The position numbers and the translations under genes are program-made. From Nitrospirales bacterium (GTDB taxonomy: Bacteria; Nitrospirota; Nitrospiria; Nitrospirales; UBA8639), in the NCBI GenBank assembly GCA_031315915.1, contig JALDRK010000011.1, positions 1-64,000 of the forward strand: a stretch of DNA of 64,000 nt, in the 5' to 3' direction. Under the pieces are notes generated by a model. It did no database searches. It was given only the letters and a program-made list of their open reading frames with translations, and was not told where the DNA came from. Position 1 is the stretch's first letter. Each line of letters begins with the position of its first letter. Of the stretch, positions 17,039 through 26,050 are shown piece by piece.

Positions 17039-19141
17039 ATGTATAAAACCATATATGTCCCAGTCGATAATTCAGACCATTCCAATATGGCTGTAGAACT
17101 GGGGGTGCAATTTGCCAAGACCTTTGGGTCCAAGATTGTGGGTAGCCATGTCTATGCTGCCAAAATGCATGACAAACGGTTTAAACAAATGGAAGCGGGT
17201 CTTCCTGAAGAGTATCACGATGAAAAAGAATTAGACCGACAAAGGCAAATCCACGATTCCTTGATTACCCGAGGCCTTCAAATCATCACCGATTCCTATT
17301 TAGACTTTGTGGATCAAAAGTGTACAGAAGCGAATATCCCCCTGGAGCGGAAGTCTTTGGAGGGTCGAAATTGGAAAGTACTTGCGGAAGATATCAATAA
17401 AAGTGGTTATGACCTGACCATTATGGGAGCGGTTGGGGTTGGTGCCGTGAAAGACTCCATAATTGGGAGCAACACGGAACGAGTCCTCCGAAGAGTCCGC
17501 AATTCGGACATGTTCATTGTGAAAGATTTGAAGCCCATGAACGACGGGAAAATTGTCGTGGCTGTCGATGGGAGCCCCTATTCCTTTGGCGGGCTGAAGA
17601 CCGCCTTAGCCCTAGGAAAGGCATTAAACAAGCCGGTAGAGGCCATTTCAGCCTTTGACCCCTACTTTCATTATGCCGCATTTCATAGCATCTCCGGTGT
17701 GCTTAACGAAGAGGCAGGGAAAGTCTTCCGTTTTAAGGAACAAGAAAAACTTCATGAAGAAGTCATTGACAGCGGGTTGGCGAAAATCTATCAGTCGCAC
17801 CTGGATATTTCCCGCGAAGTCGCCCAGGAAGAAGAATGGGACATCAAGACTACCCTGTTAGATGGAAAAGCGTTTGAAAAAGTCATGCAATATGTCAGAA
17901 AAGAACAACCGTGGCTCCTGATTGTCGGCCGGATCGGAGTGCATAGCGATGATGATATGGATATCGGGAGTAACACGGAAAATCTCTTAAGAACTGCGAA
18001 TTGTAATATACTCATTTCCAATAGAAAATTCGTTCCTCCAATCGATACACAAGCGGAATATACGATCGCTTGGACGGAAGAAGCGCTTCGGCGCATGGAA
18101 AAAATTCCGGTTTTTGCTCGTGGGGTTGCCAAAACCGCCATTCATCGGTTTGCCATCGAAAAAGGCCACACGATCATCAGCAATTCGGTTATTGACGATG
18201 CCGTCGGGGATATTCTCCCCAAGGGCGCCATGGATGCCATGAAAGCGCTGGGCGGGACTCTTGATGCTGCCGGGATTGATCGAAATACAATGCAGGCGGA
18301 TGAGGGGGTGGCGAAAGACCTCATGGGATCGACCCTAAGTGGCATGATGTCTCAGGTGGTTGAAGAAAAACCGGTGGGGACCGGGGAACCCATGAGTGCC
18401 AGTACCAAGTCCTATTTGGACCGAATGTCCAAAACTTACTATGTCTGTGGGGGGTGTGGATATATCGGGAAGGGGGATCATCCCGTGCAATGTCCGGTAT
18501 GCGGTGTTGATGGGGCACAATTCAAGGAAGTGGATAAGTCAGTGTTCGATGCGGCGGCCAAAGCTGAGGGAGGGCTGGAAACGCAATTATCCTATGACGA
18601 CATTCCTATGCAATGGACCAAAGATGCGCGAGAAGCCATTCGAGCCGTTCCCGCAGGCTTCCAACGGCGTCGGGCCAAGGCTAAAATTGAAAAATCTGCA
18701 AGAAAACTAGGAATGACGACTATCACCTTGGAGTATGCTGGAACGATGATTCAAGAAGCCGCTTCAGAAGATTACACTCCGATTTTTGCGAATAAAAGTA
18801 CGCCGGAAGAATCTGCGGTTCAGTCTGAAGGTCCCCAGGATGCGGATGCGAATGGAGCAGATGCTGTATCTCCTTATACGTGGGAACCTGAGGCGATTAA
18901 ACGGCTTGAGCGGGCGCCTGCGGGATTCATGCGTGATTGTACAAAAGCTCTCATCATTAAGCATGCTGAAAAAATTGGGACCACGACCATTACTCTTGAT
19001 GTGGCCACGCAAGGCATTGAACAAGCCAAGCACACCATGGAAGAAGCCATGAAGTCCGGCAATGTCAAAGATATTGTTGCCCGGCTAACCGGGACAGGGG
19101 CCACTTCGGAGGCACAATCCGGAGCTGGTCATCATGGGTAA
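17039..19141 (+). CDS. Usp-Usp-PCP_red-rubredoxin-PCP_red-PCP_red fusion protein
   Basis: 700 residues, cytosolic. Two universal stress domains come first (about 1-163 and 168-328), each ending in the nucleotide-loop pattern GSNTE (143-147, 310-314) after an MGAVGVG or VGRIGVH strand. A PCP_red domain (named from the light-independent protochlorophyllide reductase 57-kDa subunit) follows at 343-389 (WTEEALRRMEKIPVFAR). A rubredoxin-like knuckle has Cys470/473 and Cys485/488. Two more PCP_red domains are at 525-570 and 614-660. AAGGAGG precedes the ATG. It overlaps the next gene by 8 bases. The rubredoxin part suggests electron transfer to the adjacent radical SAM enzyme; that is inference. 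Confidence 0.88.
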   Translation: MYKTIYVPVDNSDHSNMAVELGVQFAKTFGSKIVGSHVYAAKMHDKRFKQMEAGLPEEYHDEKELDRQRQIHDSLITRGLQIITDSYLDFVDQKCTEANIPLERKSLEGRNWKVLAEDINKSGYDLTIMGAVGVGAVKDSIIGSNTERVLRRVRNSDMFIVKDLKPMNDGKIVVAVDGSPYSFGGLKTALALGKALNKPVEAISAFDPYFHYAAFHSISGVLNEEAGKVFRFKEQEKLHEEVIDSGLAKIYQSHLDISREVAQEEEWDIKTTLLDGKAFEKVMQYVRKEQPWLLIVGRIGVHSDDDMDIGSNTENLLRTANCNILISNRKFVPPIDTQAEYTIAWTEEALRRMEKIPVFARGVAKTAIHRFAIEKGHTIISNSVIDDAVGDILPKGAMDAMKALGGTLDAAGIDRNTMQADEGVAKDLMGSTLSGMMSQVVEEKPVGTGEPMSASTKSYLDRMSKTYYVCGGCGYIGKGDHPVQCPVCGVDGAQFKEVDKSVFDAAAKAEGGLETQLSYDDIPMQWTKDAREAIRAVPAGFQRRRAKAKIEKSARKLGMTTITLEYAGTMIQEAASEDYTPIFANKSTPEESAVQSEGPQDADANGADAVSPYTWEPEAIKRLERAPAGFMRDCTKALIIKHAEKIGTTTITLDVATQGIEQAKHTMEEAMKSGNVKDIVARLTGTGATSEAQSGAGHHG

Positions 19142-20516
19142 AGCTCTTCCCGTTCTCAATTCCTTCCTCAATTCCCTATCCTCCCTTGGCAATGACGCCA
19201 TGACGCGATTTGGAGCTATCGCGTCAAATGCCGGTATGCCGGGCGACGGTCGAACCGTTGACGATTTTAAACCGTATTTGGTGGCCTTAAATCTCACCAA
19301 ACGGTGCAATCTCAAATGCGAGCATTGTTATCTGGATGCCACCACCAAACTGAGTGGCGGCAATGATGAGCTGACCACCCAGGAATGTTTTCGTTTAATC
19401 GATCAAATTGCTCAAGTGAATCCTGGTTGTCTTTTGGTGATTACCGGAGGAGAACCGTTGGTTCGGCCGGACATTCTCGACATTGCCAGACATGCCGTCA
19501 GCCATCGTTTCATGGTGGTGTTTGGAACCAACGGGATGATGATTACGGATGAGGTGGCTAAAGAATTAGTAGAAATCGGGGTCATGGGAATGGGGATCAG
19601 CATCGACTCCTTGGATCCGGCAACACATAATGCATTCCGAGGATTGGCGGGAGCCTTTGAGGGAGCCCTGGCTGGCATTGAAGCCTGTAAACGAAATGGG
19701 CTGCAATTCCAAATCCATTTTAGTGCCCAACCTATGAACTACCAAGAACTGCCGGCCGTGATTGATTGGGCTCATGACTTGGGAGCCAAAGTGTTGAATG
19801 TGTTCTTTATGGTATGTACCGGAAGGGGTGAAGAGCTGACGGATATTACCCCTGAGCAATATGAAGAAGTGCTTGGTTACCTGGTGGAGTGCCAGGATAA
19901 ATATCAGGATATGTTGGTCCGGGCTCGTTGCGCCCCTCATTTCAAACGGTTGGCCTATGAGAAAGATCCGAATTCTCCCATTACTAAGGCTCAAGGCTAT
20001 ATGGGTGGCGGGTGTTTGGCGGGGACCAATTATGCTCGGGTGACGCCCAATGGGGATTTAACGCCTTGTCCCTATATGCCGTTGTCGGCGGGAAATGTCC
20101 GTGAACAAAGTTTTGTCGATTTGTGGGAAGACTCGGAAATTTTCAACTCATTCCGCTACCCTCATTTGAAGGGTAAATGCGGGGACTGTGAATACAGCGA
20201 AATTTGCGGTGGGTGTCGAGCTAGGCCCTACGTGGACCATGGAGATTGGCTCGATGAAGATGAATGGTGCTTGTACACGCCTAAGGGCGGAGAAAAAGTT
20301 CAAGTGGCATTCAATGTGCCGGAAGACTCATCGGTGGTTTGGGATCCGGCAGCTCAGGAACGGCTTGAGCGCATTCCGTATTTTTTACGCGCCATGGTGA
20401 AAAAGGGCGTGGAGCGTCATGCGACGGAACAAGGGATTGCCGTGGTCACCATTGAGTTAATGGAGGAGCTTCGCAAGAAACGATTCGGTAACGAAAAGCC
20501 GGTATTTAAGTTTTAG
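19134..20516 (+). CDS. Radical SAM/SPASM protein with C-terminal PCP_red domain
   Basis: 460 residues. Radical SAM cluster Cys58, 62 and 65 (CNLKCEHC), then ITGGEPLV. A SPASM-type region has Cys294, 312, 349, 352, 358, 361 and 379, with the NGDLTPCPYMPLSAGNVRE and CGGCRARPY patterns of the AhbC/AhbD/NirJ enzymes that tailor hemes. The end (403-445, VVWDPAAQERLERIPYFLR) is the PCP_red domain also found three times in the preceding gene. Its start lies inside that gene (8-base overlap), so the two are made together. A role in heme or peptide modification is plausible; the substrate is not shown. Confidence 0.87.
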   Translation: MGKALPVLNSFLNSLSSLGNDAMTRFGAIASNAGMPGDGRTVDDFKPYLVALNLTKRCNLKCEHCYLDATTKLSGGNDELTTQECFRLIDQIAQVNPGCLLVITGGEPLVRPDILDIARHAVSHRFMVVFGTNGMMITDEVAKELVEIGVMGMGISIDSLDPATHNAFRGLAGAFEGALAGIEACKRNGLQFQIHFSAQPMNYQELPAVIDWAHDLGAKVLNVFFMVCTGRGEELTDITPEQYEEVLGYLVECQDKYQDMLVRARCAPHFKRLAYEKDPNSPITKAQGYMGGGCLAGTNYARVTPNGDLTPCPYMPLSAGNVREQSFVDLWEDSEIFNSFRYPHLKGKCGDCEYSEICGGCRARPYVDHGDWLDEDEWCLYTPKGGEKVQVAFNVPEDSSVVWDPAAQERLERIPYFLRAMVKKGVERHATEQGIAVVTIELMEELRKKRFGNEKPVFKF

Positions 20517-20715
20517 TACGTGAGCCAAGGTCCCCCACAGAACCCCGCCCCATTTATGAGTCAGCCATGTTGTTCTGTGAAACGCTGGTCAGGATATTCC
20601 AATTACTCTATTCGGTCAGGTCCAAATCTATCTGGCAACCAGATGGCCCAAATTCGTATCTGATGGTGAGAATAGATCCGGCACGCTACGATGTGATCAT
20701 CCTAAGAATTTGCTA

Positions 20716-21231
20716 ATGGACTCCCTTCTCGATGTTCTCACCGATCTTCATAAGCTTGTCCCTATTTTAGTGCATTGGTTCCATTTGTTATCTGCGGTAG
20801 TCTGGATCGGCGGCTTGGCCTATTTGGTGATGGCCGTCACCCCGGGATTAAAAACTGCCGTACCAAAGGAACTGGTAAGGCCCATTTCTGAAACGTTTTA
20901 CCGTCAATATAAACGAGTAGTCGGGGTACTTTTGGTGGTGATTCTTTTTACCGGTGGCATGAATCTTCATTACGTCAGTCAGGGGATGGAAATGGCCACA
21001 GGGGAGGGAGTCGGACACCATCCGAAATATCTGACCGTGTTTTTTATTAAGCTTACCTTGGTTCTTGGTGTCCTCACGATTTTTCTCTATACCATTGTTT
21101 TCAAGAATGAGCCGACTGACGAGGAAGATGAAGAAGCCGCCTACGAACCTGTCCCCTTTCAGCGAGGCGCTTTATGGATGGGTGTGTTTATCATCCTTTG
21201 CGCCGCAGCGATGAAACATCTCCATACCTGA
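20716..21231 (+). CDS. CopD-like integral membrane protein
   Basis: 171 residues from the ATG at 20716; a TTG at 20710 is the alternative. Four hydrophobic segments (about 12-35, 65-82, 105-130 and 150-168) and the HWFHLLSAVVWIGGLAYL motif match the copper-resistance D domain family, which often carries His and can bind heme or copper. An acidic loop (EPTDEEDEEAAYEP) separates the last two helices. No ribosome site is visible, but a 49-codon ORF (20567-20716) ends at the same point as TAATG, which could re-initiate translation. Confidence 0.75.
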   Translation: MDSLLDVLTDLHKLVPILVHWFHLLSAVVWIGGLAYLVMAVTPGLKTAVPKELVRPISETFYRQYKRVVGVLLVVILFTGGMNLHYVSQGMEMATGEGVGHHPKYLTVFFIKLTLVLGVLTIFLYTIVFKNEPTDEEDEEAAYEPVPFQRGALWMGVFIILCAAAMKHLHT

Positions 21232-21704
21232 AGAGTATCGGGCGACTGTTTGACCTTAAGAGTGGTAGGCGGCGCCTGAATTCACACTTCCATACACATT
21301 GATAAGCCCGGTCAGACCCCCTAAATATTCTACCTCGCGAATGGGGCGGGTCCTAGAAGCTTAAGCACCTATTGGCCAATCCCATCCCTTAGGATCAGCG
21401 TAGCTTCATTCAAGTTTTAAAAGCCTCAATAGGGCTTTTCACTATTCTTGACGGTCATGCCCATTCCGGTTGTTCCTTGCCGGGACTCCACCGGTGTTCC
21501 ATAACAACGATTAATTTGTTCAAGCAGTCAAACCTTCGCTTGAATTTCCTCGTTCGTTTGGGGAATCGCATGTGAAGAATTGCCCAGGTATGGTGGACAT
21601 CATGCGACCATTGTCCATTGTATCCTAATCGAAGAATGCCGGAGATTCATGGTTTTTCCAGGAAAGACCCCTGAACAGGCAAATTTATCAACTGGAGGAG
21701 GTTT
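21232..21704. other. Intergenic region after the CopD-like gene
   Basis: No gene supported. Contains a short hairpin with a T-rich 3' arm (21419-21439) and, at its end, the GGAGGAGG ribosome site of the gene at 21705. Confidence 0.5.
21419..21439 (+). terminator. Possible weak terminator hairpin
   Basis: AAAAGCC (21419-21425) pairs with GGCTTTT (21433-21439) across a 7-base loop. The four Ts are part of the stem and the sequence is symmetric, so it could act on either strand. It lies about 190 bases after the CopD-like stop. Weak evidence. Confidence 0.35.
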
Positions 21705-22037
21705 ATGATGCAAGGCTTCAAAAAATCTACTTTCATGACTGTTCAACGTGCAACGAGAAGTGCCGCTATTCTCGGTTGTGTGTTATTTCTGAGTGCTCAG
21801 CCTGGTTTTGCCGAATCCCTCAATGGTTCCGATCGGGAAGTGGGCGCAATTGTGGAGCACAAACAGGTTGAAAAAACAATTACCGGTTCTTATCACTATG
21901 AATCAAACTACGAAATGACAAAAGATCAAAACGGAAATTATCATTCTACCTACCAAAGCGAAAAGAAAGAGTGGTTTTGTTGTTTTCATCTTTTTTCATC
22001 AGAAAAAGCCGTATCTACAAAATCCGAAAACCCCTGA
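21705..22037 (+). CDS. Small secreted hypothetical protein
   Basis: 110 residues, family not recognised. A GGAGGAGG site precedes the tandem ATGATG. A signal peptide is clear: basic start, hydrophobic AAILGCVLFLSAQ, and probable cleavage after GFA (near residue 36). The mature part is hydrophilic with repeated Tyr/Ser/Asn and one Cys-Cys pair in EWFCCFHLF. It stands alone between the CopD-like gene and der. Confidence 0.7.
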   Translation: MMQGFKKSTFMTVQRATRSAAILGCVLFLSAQPGFAESLNGSDREVGAIVEHKQVEKTITGSYHYESNYEMTKDQNGNYHSTYQSEKKEWFCCFHLFSSEKAVSTKSENP

Positions 22038-22491
22038 TGGAAAACCTGAATTTCAACTGCCGGAACATGGGTAATAAAGTTCTGAGCGATTTAGCAATGA
22101 ACCCGGTCCTGTGATTGAGAGTTCCGCTCAAATGGGAGACTCAGATGGTGGTTGGTTCCCAATCCCTCCTTTTGGGGAATCCATCAGGACCGTTTAAATT
22201 CTCCATCGTATATTTCCCCAGAAAAAATCATTGGGAGTTGACTCCCTTGTTCATGACGGGCTATCAATCACTGAACTGAGCGATCTGTTTCCTGTTGTGA
22301 ACCTGAAATTAGATTTGCCATCTATAATTCTATAATTTCAGATACAATATAAAACGACGACGACAGTGGATTGTCACCGCCTAGAATAGGAAAAGATCCG
22401 AGAGATTTACGATGCAGCGTACGTTGGATCGGTAGATAATGTCGTGTTGGTTTTATGATGGTCATTCTTTGAGGTTTTAGAGGTCCTACAT
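22038..22491. other. Intergenic region before der
   Basis: No gene seen on either strand. AT-rich around 22305-22350, where promoter elements for der are likely, but no pair of boxes with proper spacing stands out. Confidence 0.4.
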
Positions 22492-23889
22492 ATGGCTCGC
22501 TCAACTCGTTCACCTTCCCAGGGAACAAAGGCGCAATTACTGGAATTTTCCTTGGACGATAGTTCGGCACTGCCTGCCCAAATACCACTGGTAGCCATTG
22601 TCGGGCGTCCCAATGTCGGTAAGTCCACCTTATTTAATCGGATTGTGGGCCATCGCACGGCCATCGTCGATGATATGCCGGGTGTGACACGAGATCGCAA
22701 TATGGCACAGTGCGATTATCAGAATCGAGTGTTTACCGTTGTGGATACGGGAGGATTGGACCTGAGTGCTCAAGAAGTCCTTCCTGCGCAGATCAAACAC
22801 CAAACCCAACTGGCTATTCAGGAGGCCGACATCATCATCGCGGTTATGGACGGGCGTACCGGACTCTCTCCCATGGATGCGGATCTGGCAAAACTCCTGC
22901 GTCCGGTTACCAAGCCTGTTTTTCTGGCCGTAAACAAAATCGATACTCCAAAGTCTGAACCACTTTTGGGAGATTTTTACGCATTAGGGTGGGACACCAT
23001 TTACCCAATTTCTGCGGAGGGAGGGCTTGGGGTCGATGAATTGCTGGAGGCTTGCTTGCCTTATCTGCCTTTCCTGCCTGATGGACCGGAGCAAGCCGAA
23101 TGGCCCCGCATCGCGGTGGTGGGTCGTCCCAATGTCGGCAAGTCCACATTAGTCAATGCCATTCTGGGAAAGGAGCGTCTAATTGTCAGTGATATTCCAG
23201 GGACGACCCGAGACCCCATCGATTCCCTCGTGAGGAAAGGCTCCAGGGGGTATGTGTTCACCGATACTGCGGGCCTCAGACGAAGAGGGAGAGTCGAACG
23301 AGGGGTTGAAGGCTACAGTGTGGTACGGGCCATTCGCGCGCTGGGTCGGTCTGATGTAGCTGTCTTACTGTTGGATGGTATAGAAGGCGTGACCGAACAA
23401 GACACCAAAATTGCCGGTCTGATCAATAAGCAAGGTAAAGGCTGCATTATCATGGTCAATAAATGGGATGTACGCCAGAGAGATCCTGAAGCGCTCCCTG
23501 CGTATAATCTGGAACTGTCCAGGCGATTTCCTTTTTTTACGCATGTCCCCGTATTCTTTGCCTCAGCCAAGCGTCCCGATGCTGTAACGAAATTGTTTCC
23601 GCTGATTGATCGGGTGGTAGCTGATTTTTCGAAACGCATACAGACCGCCAAGTTGAATCAATTCTTTCAGCGAACGCTGGAGAAACACCCCATTGCTCTG
23701 AAAAAGGGGAATCCTCAAAAATCCTTCTTCATGACCCAGGTAGCGACCAAGCCCCCTACTTTCGCCCTCTTCATGAAAAACGCTCAGAACGTACCCGCCG
23801 CCTACCTCAGGTTTTTGGAGAATACCGTGCGAAAGGAGTTTGGATTCGTCGGTATACCTATTAAAATATTGCTACGCAGTAAAAAATAG
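22492..23889 (+). CDS. der: Ribosome biogenesis GTPase Der (EngA)
   Basis: Double GTPase needed for 50S subunit assembly. 465 residues. Two complete G domains: the first P-loop GRPNVGKST at 38-46 with DTGG and NKID, the second GRPNVGKST near 206-214 with DTAGLRRRG and NKWD. A KH-like C-terminal domain follows and ends FGFVGIPIKILLR. The first 30 residues form an extra polar N-terminus. AGAGGT lies before the ATG. Confidence 0.96.
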   Translation: MARSTRSPSQGTKAQLLEFSLDDSSALPAQIPLVAIVGRPNVGKSTLFNRIVGHRTAIVDDMPGVTRDRNMAQCDYQNRVFTVVDTGGLDLSAQEVLPAQIKHQTQLAIQEADIIIAVMDGRTGLSPMDADLAKLLRPVTKPVFLAVNKIDTPKSEPLLGDFYALGWDTIYPISAEGGLGVDELLEACLPYLPFLPDGPEQAEWPRIAVVGRPNVGKSTLVNAILGKERLIVSDIPGTTRDPIDSLVRKGSRGYVFTDTAGLRRRGRVERGVEGYSVVRAIRALGRSDVAVLLLDGIEGVTEQDTKIAGLINKQGKGCIIMVNKWDVRQRDPEALPAYNLELSRRFPFFTHVPVFFASAKRPDAVTKLFPLIDRVVADFSKRIQTAKLNQFFQRTLEKHPIALKKGNPQKSFFMTQVATKPPTFALFMKNAQNVPAAYLRFLENTVRKEFGFVGIPIKILLRSKK

Positions 23890-24011
23890 TAGACTCGTCC
23901 ATTCGGTTACAGGTGATCACCGCTTTGGCATAAGCCTGTCAATCGATGAGTTGGAGAGGTACAACCACCCGTTTTTGAAGTTGGTTCGTCGATTCGGTAC
24001 AATTTTGAGAT

Positions 24012-24410
24012 ATGGGACGAGCCATGGCGCATCTTATTTTTACAATAGGATTGATCGGATGGGCAGGGTTGGTATGTGCGAGCAATGCCGTTGAAGAGTC
24101 TTCCCAACCCGATGTGAAAAAAGGGCAAAGCCTTTACCAAATTCATTGTGCCGAATGTCATGGTGAAGGTGGCCGTGGCGATGGTCCAAGGGCTGCCTTG
24201 TTGGCGCCACGTCCAGGGAATTTGGTTTCAGCGGCAACTTCCACGAAAACTGATCAAGAGTTGTTAAGCATTATTGCGAGAGGGGTTCCACGAACCGCTA
24301 TGCCTGGATGGGAAACAATACTCTGGGAAGAAGATCGGAGGAACGTGCTGGCATTTATCCGATCCTTGGTGCATTTTCAAAAACCTACCTTGACTCCGCC
24401 TCCGTCCTGA
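24012..24410 (+). CDS. Small c-type cytochrome (cytochrome cbb3/IIIc-like)
   Basis: 132 residues, exported by an N-terminal hydrophobic signal (about 6-24). One heme-binding site CAECH at Cys46/Cys49/His50, preceded by GQSLYQIH and followed by GEGGRGDGPRA. The likely axial Met is Met96 in RTAMPGW. Periplasmic electron carrier. Starting at Met1 or Met5 makes little difference. No oxidase gene is adjacent, so the partner is unknown. Confidence 0.88.
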   Translation: MGRAMAHLIFTIGLIGWAGLVCASNAVEESSQPDVKKGQSLYQIHCAECHGEGGRGDGPRAALLAPRPGNLVSAATSTKTDQELLSIIARGVPRTAMPGWETILWEEDRRNVLAFIRSLVHFQKPTLTPPPS

Positions 24411-24517
24411 CTTCAAGGAGGGATCTTTTTCTCCTAAAGGTTTTTACCAACTCTTTTACAGCCGAGCAAACGATCAGGCAGGGCTCCCAAAGCTTGATTG
24501 CTTGAAGTAGTCCATGT

Positions 24518-25939
24518 TCACTTTTGAGTCCTGGCTCCTTCCGGATTTTTCGTGCGGTTTTTGGGGTGAGAATGCGGAAGGTTTGCCAAGGTCTGGAAGT
24601 AATGCACGAATGCGCGTATCCCGCCTGAAGCTTGCCCCCAATCGAAAAATTCATTGGGAGCATGGTACCCATGTTCGGGGAGGCTCAACCCCATGAACAA
24701 TATGGGAACTTTCCAAGCACGCTGCAATAAGGCAATTGCTCCGATTGAACCGCCTTCTCTCACAAACACGGGTCGTCGACCAAACCCATGGGCTACGGCA
24801 TCCTGTAAGGCCTCCGCATAAGGCCCCTCTGAAATACCCTTGAAAGGTTCCAGTTCGCAATCGTTGAGCACTTCAATGTCCGGATTTCGATGTTGAATGT
24901 GTTTTTTCAGGAGGCGGAAGATTTTGGCCGGTTGTTGATTCGGGACCAACCGCATGCTGACCTTCAGTTCACCCCAGGGAGGCACAATGGTTTTAACCCC
25001 CGGCCCCATATGTCCACCGGTTAACCCGTGCACTTCAAACGTGGGAGAGGCCCAAATCCGTTTGAGTAAATCCTGGGGGTCGGAAGTTCGGAGAGATCGC
25101 AATTGATAGGCTTCTTTAAACAGACGTAGCTGAAACCCTGACGCCAGAAAATCTTTCATCTCAGCACGTGTAGGCGGTACGACGTCATCATAGAATCCGG
25201 GAATTTTCACCCTCCCGGATTTTGCGTCCAGACATGAATAGGCCGCTTCGCAAAGTTCAGCCAGGGGATTTCGCGCTCCGCCGCCGGTCAGGCCGGAATG
25301 AATATCGGTTTCCCCGGTTCGAAGGATCAATTGGGCGGCAAGCAATCCGCGTAATCCGCAGGATAGGGCTGGGCGGTTGCGTGATACCCAAATCGTGTCG
25401 GATACCAAGACCGAATCGGAGGGTTTGATCATTTTCCGATTCTGAAGGACCTCGGAAAAATGCGGACTGCCGATCTCTTCTTCCAGTTCCCACAGGACTC
25501 GAATGTTCAGCGGGATCCCTGCTTCTCTGGCAAACCGGGCAGCAAGCAGAGCTGTCAGGGCCGGGCCTTTATCATCCGTCGCCCCGCGTCCACAATACTG
25601 ATCGCCATTTTTACTGAACGTAAAGGGTGCCTGACGCCATTCGGGTTCATTGGCTGGTTGAACATCCAGATGGTTATAGATAGTTACCGACGGGCAACGT
25701 CTCCCTGCAAACCATTCGCCCACCACGGTGGGATACCCTTTTGTGGGGACAATAAAAGGTTTGGCACCAAACGATTCCAAATATTGGCTGGCCAGGTTGG
25801 CCATATTCAACATATCGGAACGATGAGCGGGATCGGAACTGACTGAAGGGACTTCCACCATCTGCCCAAGCATATCTTCAAATGTCGAACGCTGGTCCTG
25901 GATGTAGGCCTGCAACAAAGAGGGATCGAAGGTTTTCAT
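24518..25939 (-). CDS. M20 family metallopeptidase (dipeptidase)
   Basis: 473 residues. Two-zinc exopeptidase of the CNDP/ArgE superfamily. Metal and catalytic residues: His90 and Asp92 (YNHLDV), Asp122/123 (GRGATDDKGP) and Glu153/154 (ELEEEIGSPH); a dimerisation lid domain sits between, and GGSIGA and HAPNEFF lie in the C-terminal half. AAGGA seven bases before the ATG supports the start. Probably a cytosolic dipeptidase; the substrate is uncertain. Convergent with the cytochrome gene. Confidence 0.92.
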   Translation of the reverse strand: MKTFDPSLLQAYIQDQRSTFEDMLGQMVEVPSVSSDPAHRSDMLNMANLASQYLESFGAKPFIVPTKGYPTVVGEWFAGRRCPSVTIYNHLDVQPANEPEWRQAPFTFSKNGDQYCGRGATDDKGPALTALLAARFAREAGIPLNIRVLWELEEEIGSPHFSEVLQNRKMIKPSDSVLVSDTIWVSRNRPALSCGLRGLLAAQLILRTGETDIHSGLTGGGARNPLAELCEAAYSCLDAKSGRVKIPGFYDDVVPPTRAEMKDFLASGFQLRLFKEAYQLRSLRTSDPQDLLKRIWASPTFEVHGLTGGHMGPGVKTIVPPWGELKVSMRLVPNQQPAKIFRLLKKHIQHRNPDIEVLNDCELEPFKGISEGPYAEALQDAVAHGFGRRPVFVREGGSIGAIALLQRAWKVPILFMGLSLPEHGYHAPNEFFDWGQASGGIRAFVHYFQTLANLPHSHPKNRTKNPEGARTQK

Positions 25940-26050
25940 ATTAGGATTCCTTACTTTCGGGAAGGAACAACAATGCGGGGGAATTTCAGCGTTATGGATT
26001 CAGGGGACCGTGCGAGGAATCAGAGCGAATTTTTGGTCCACAGCCATGGG

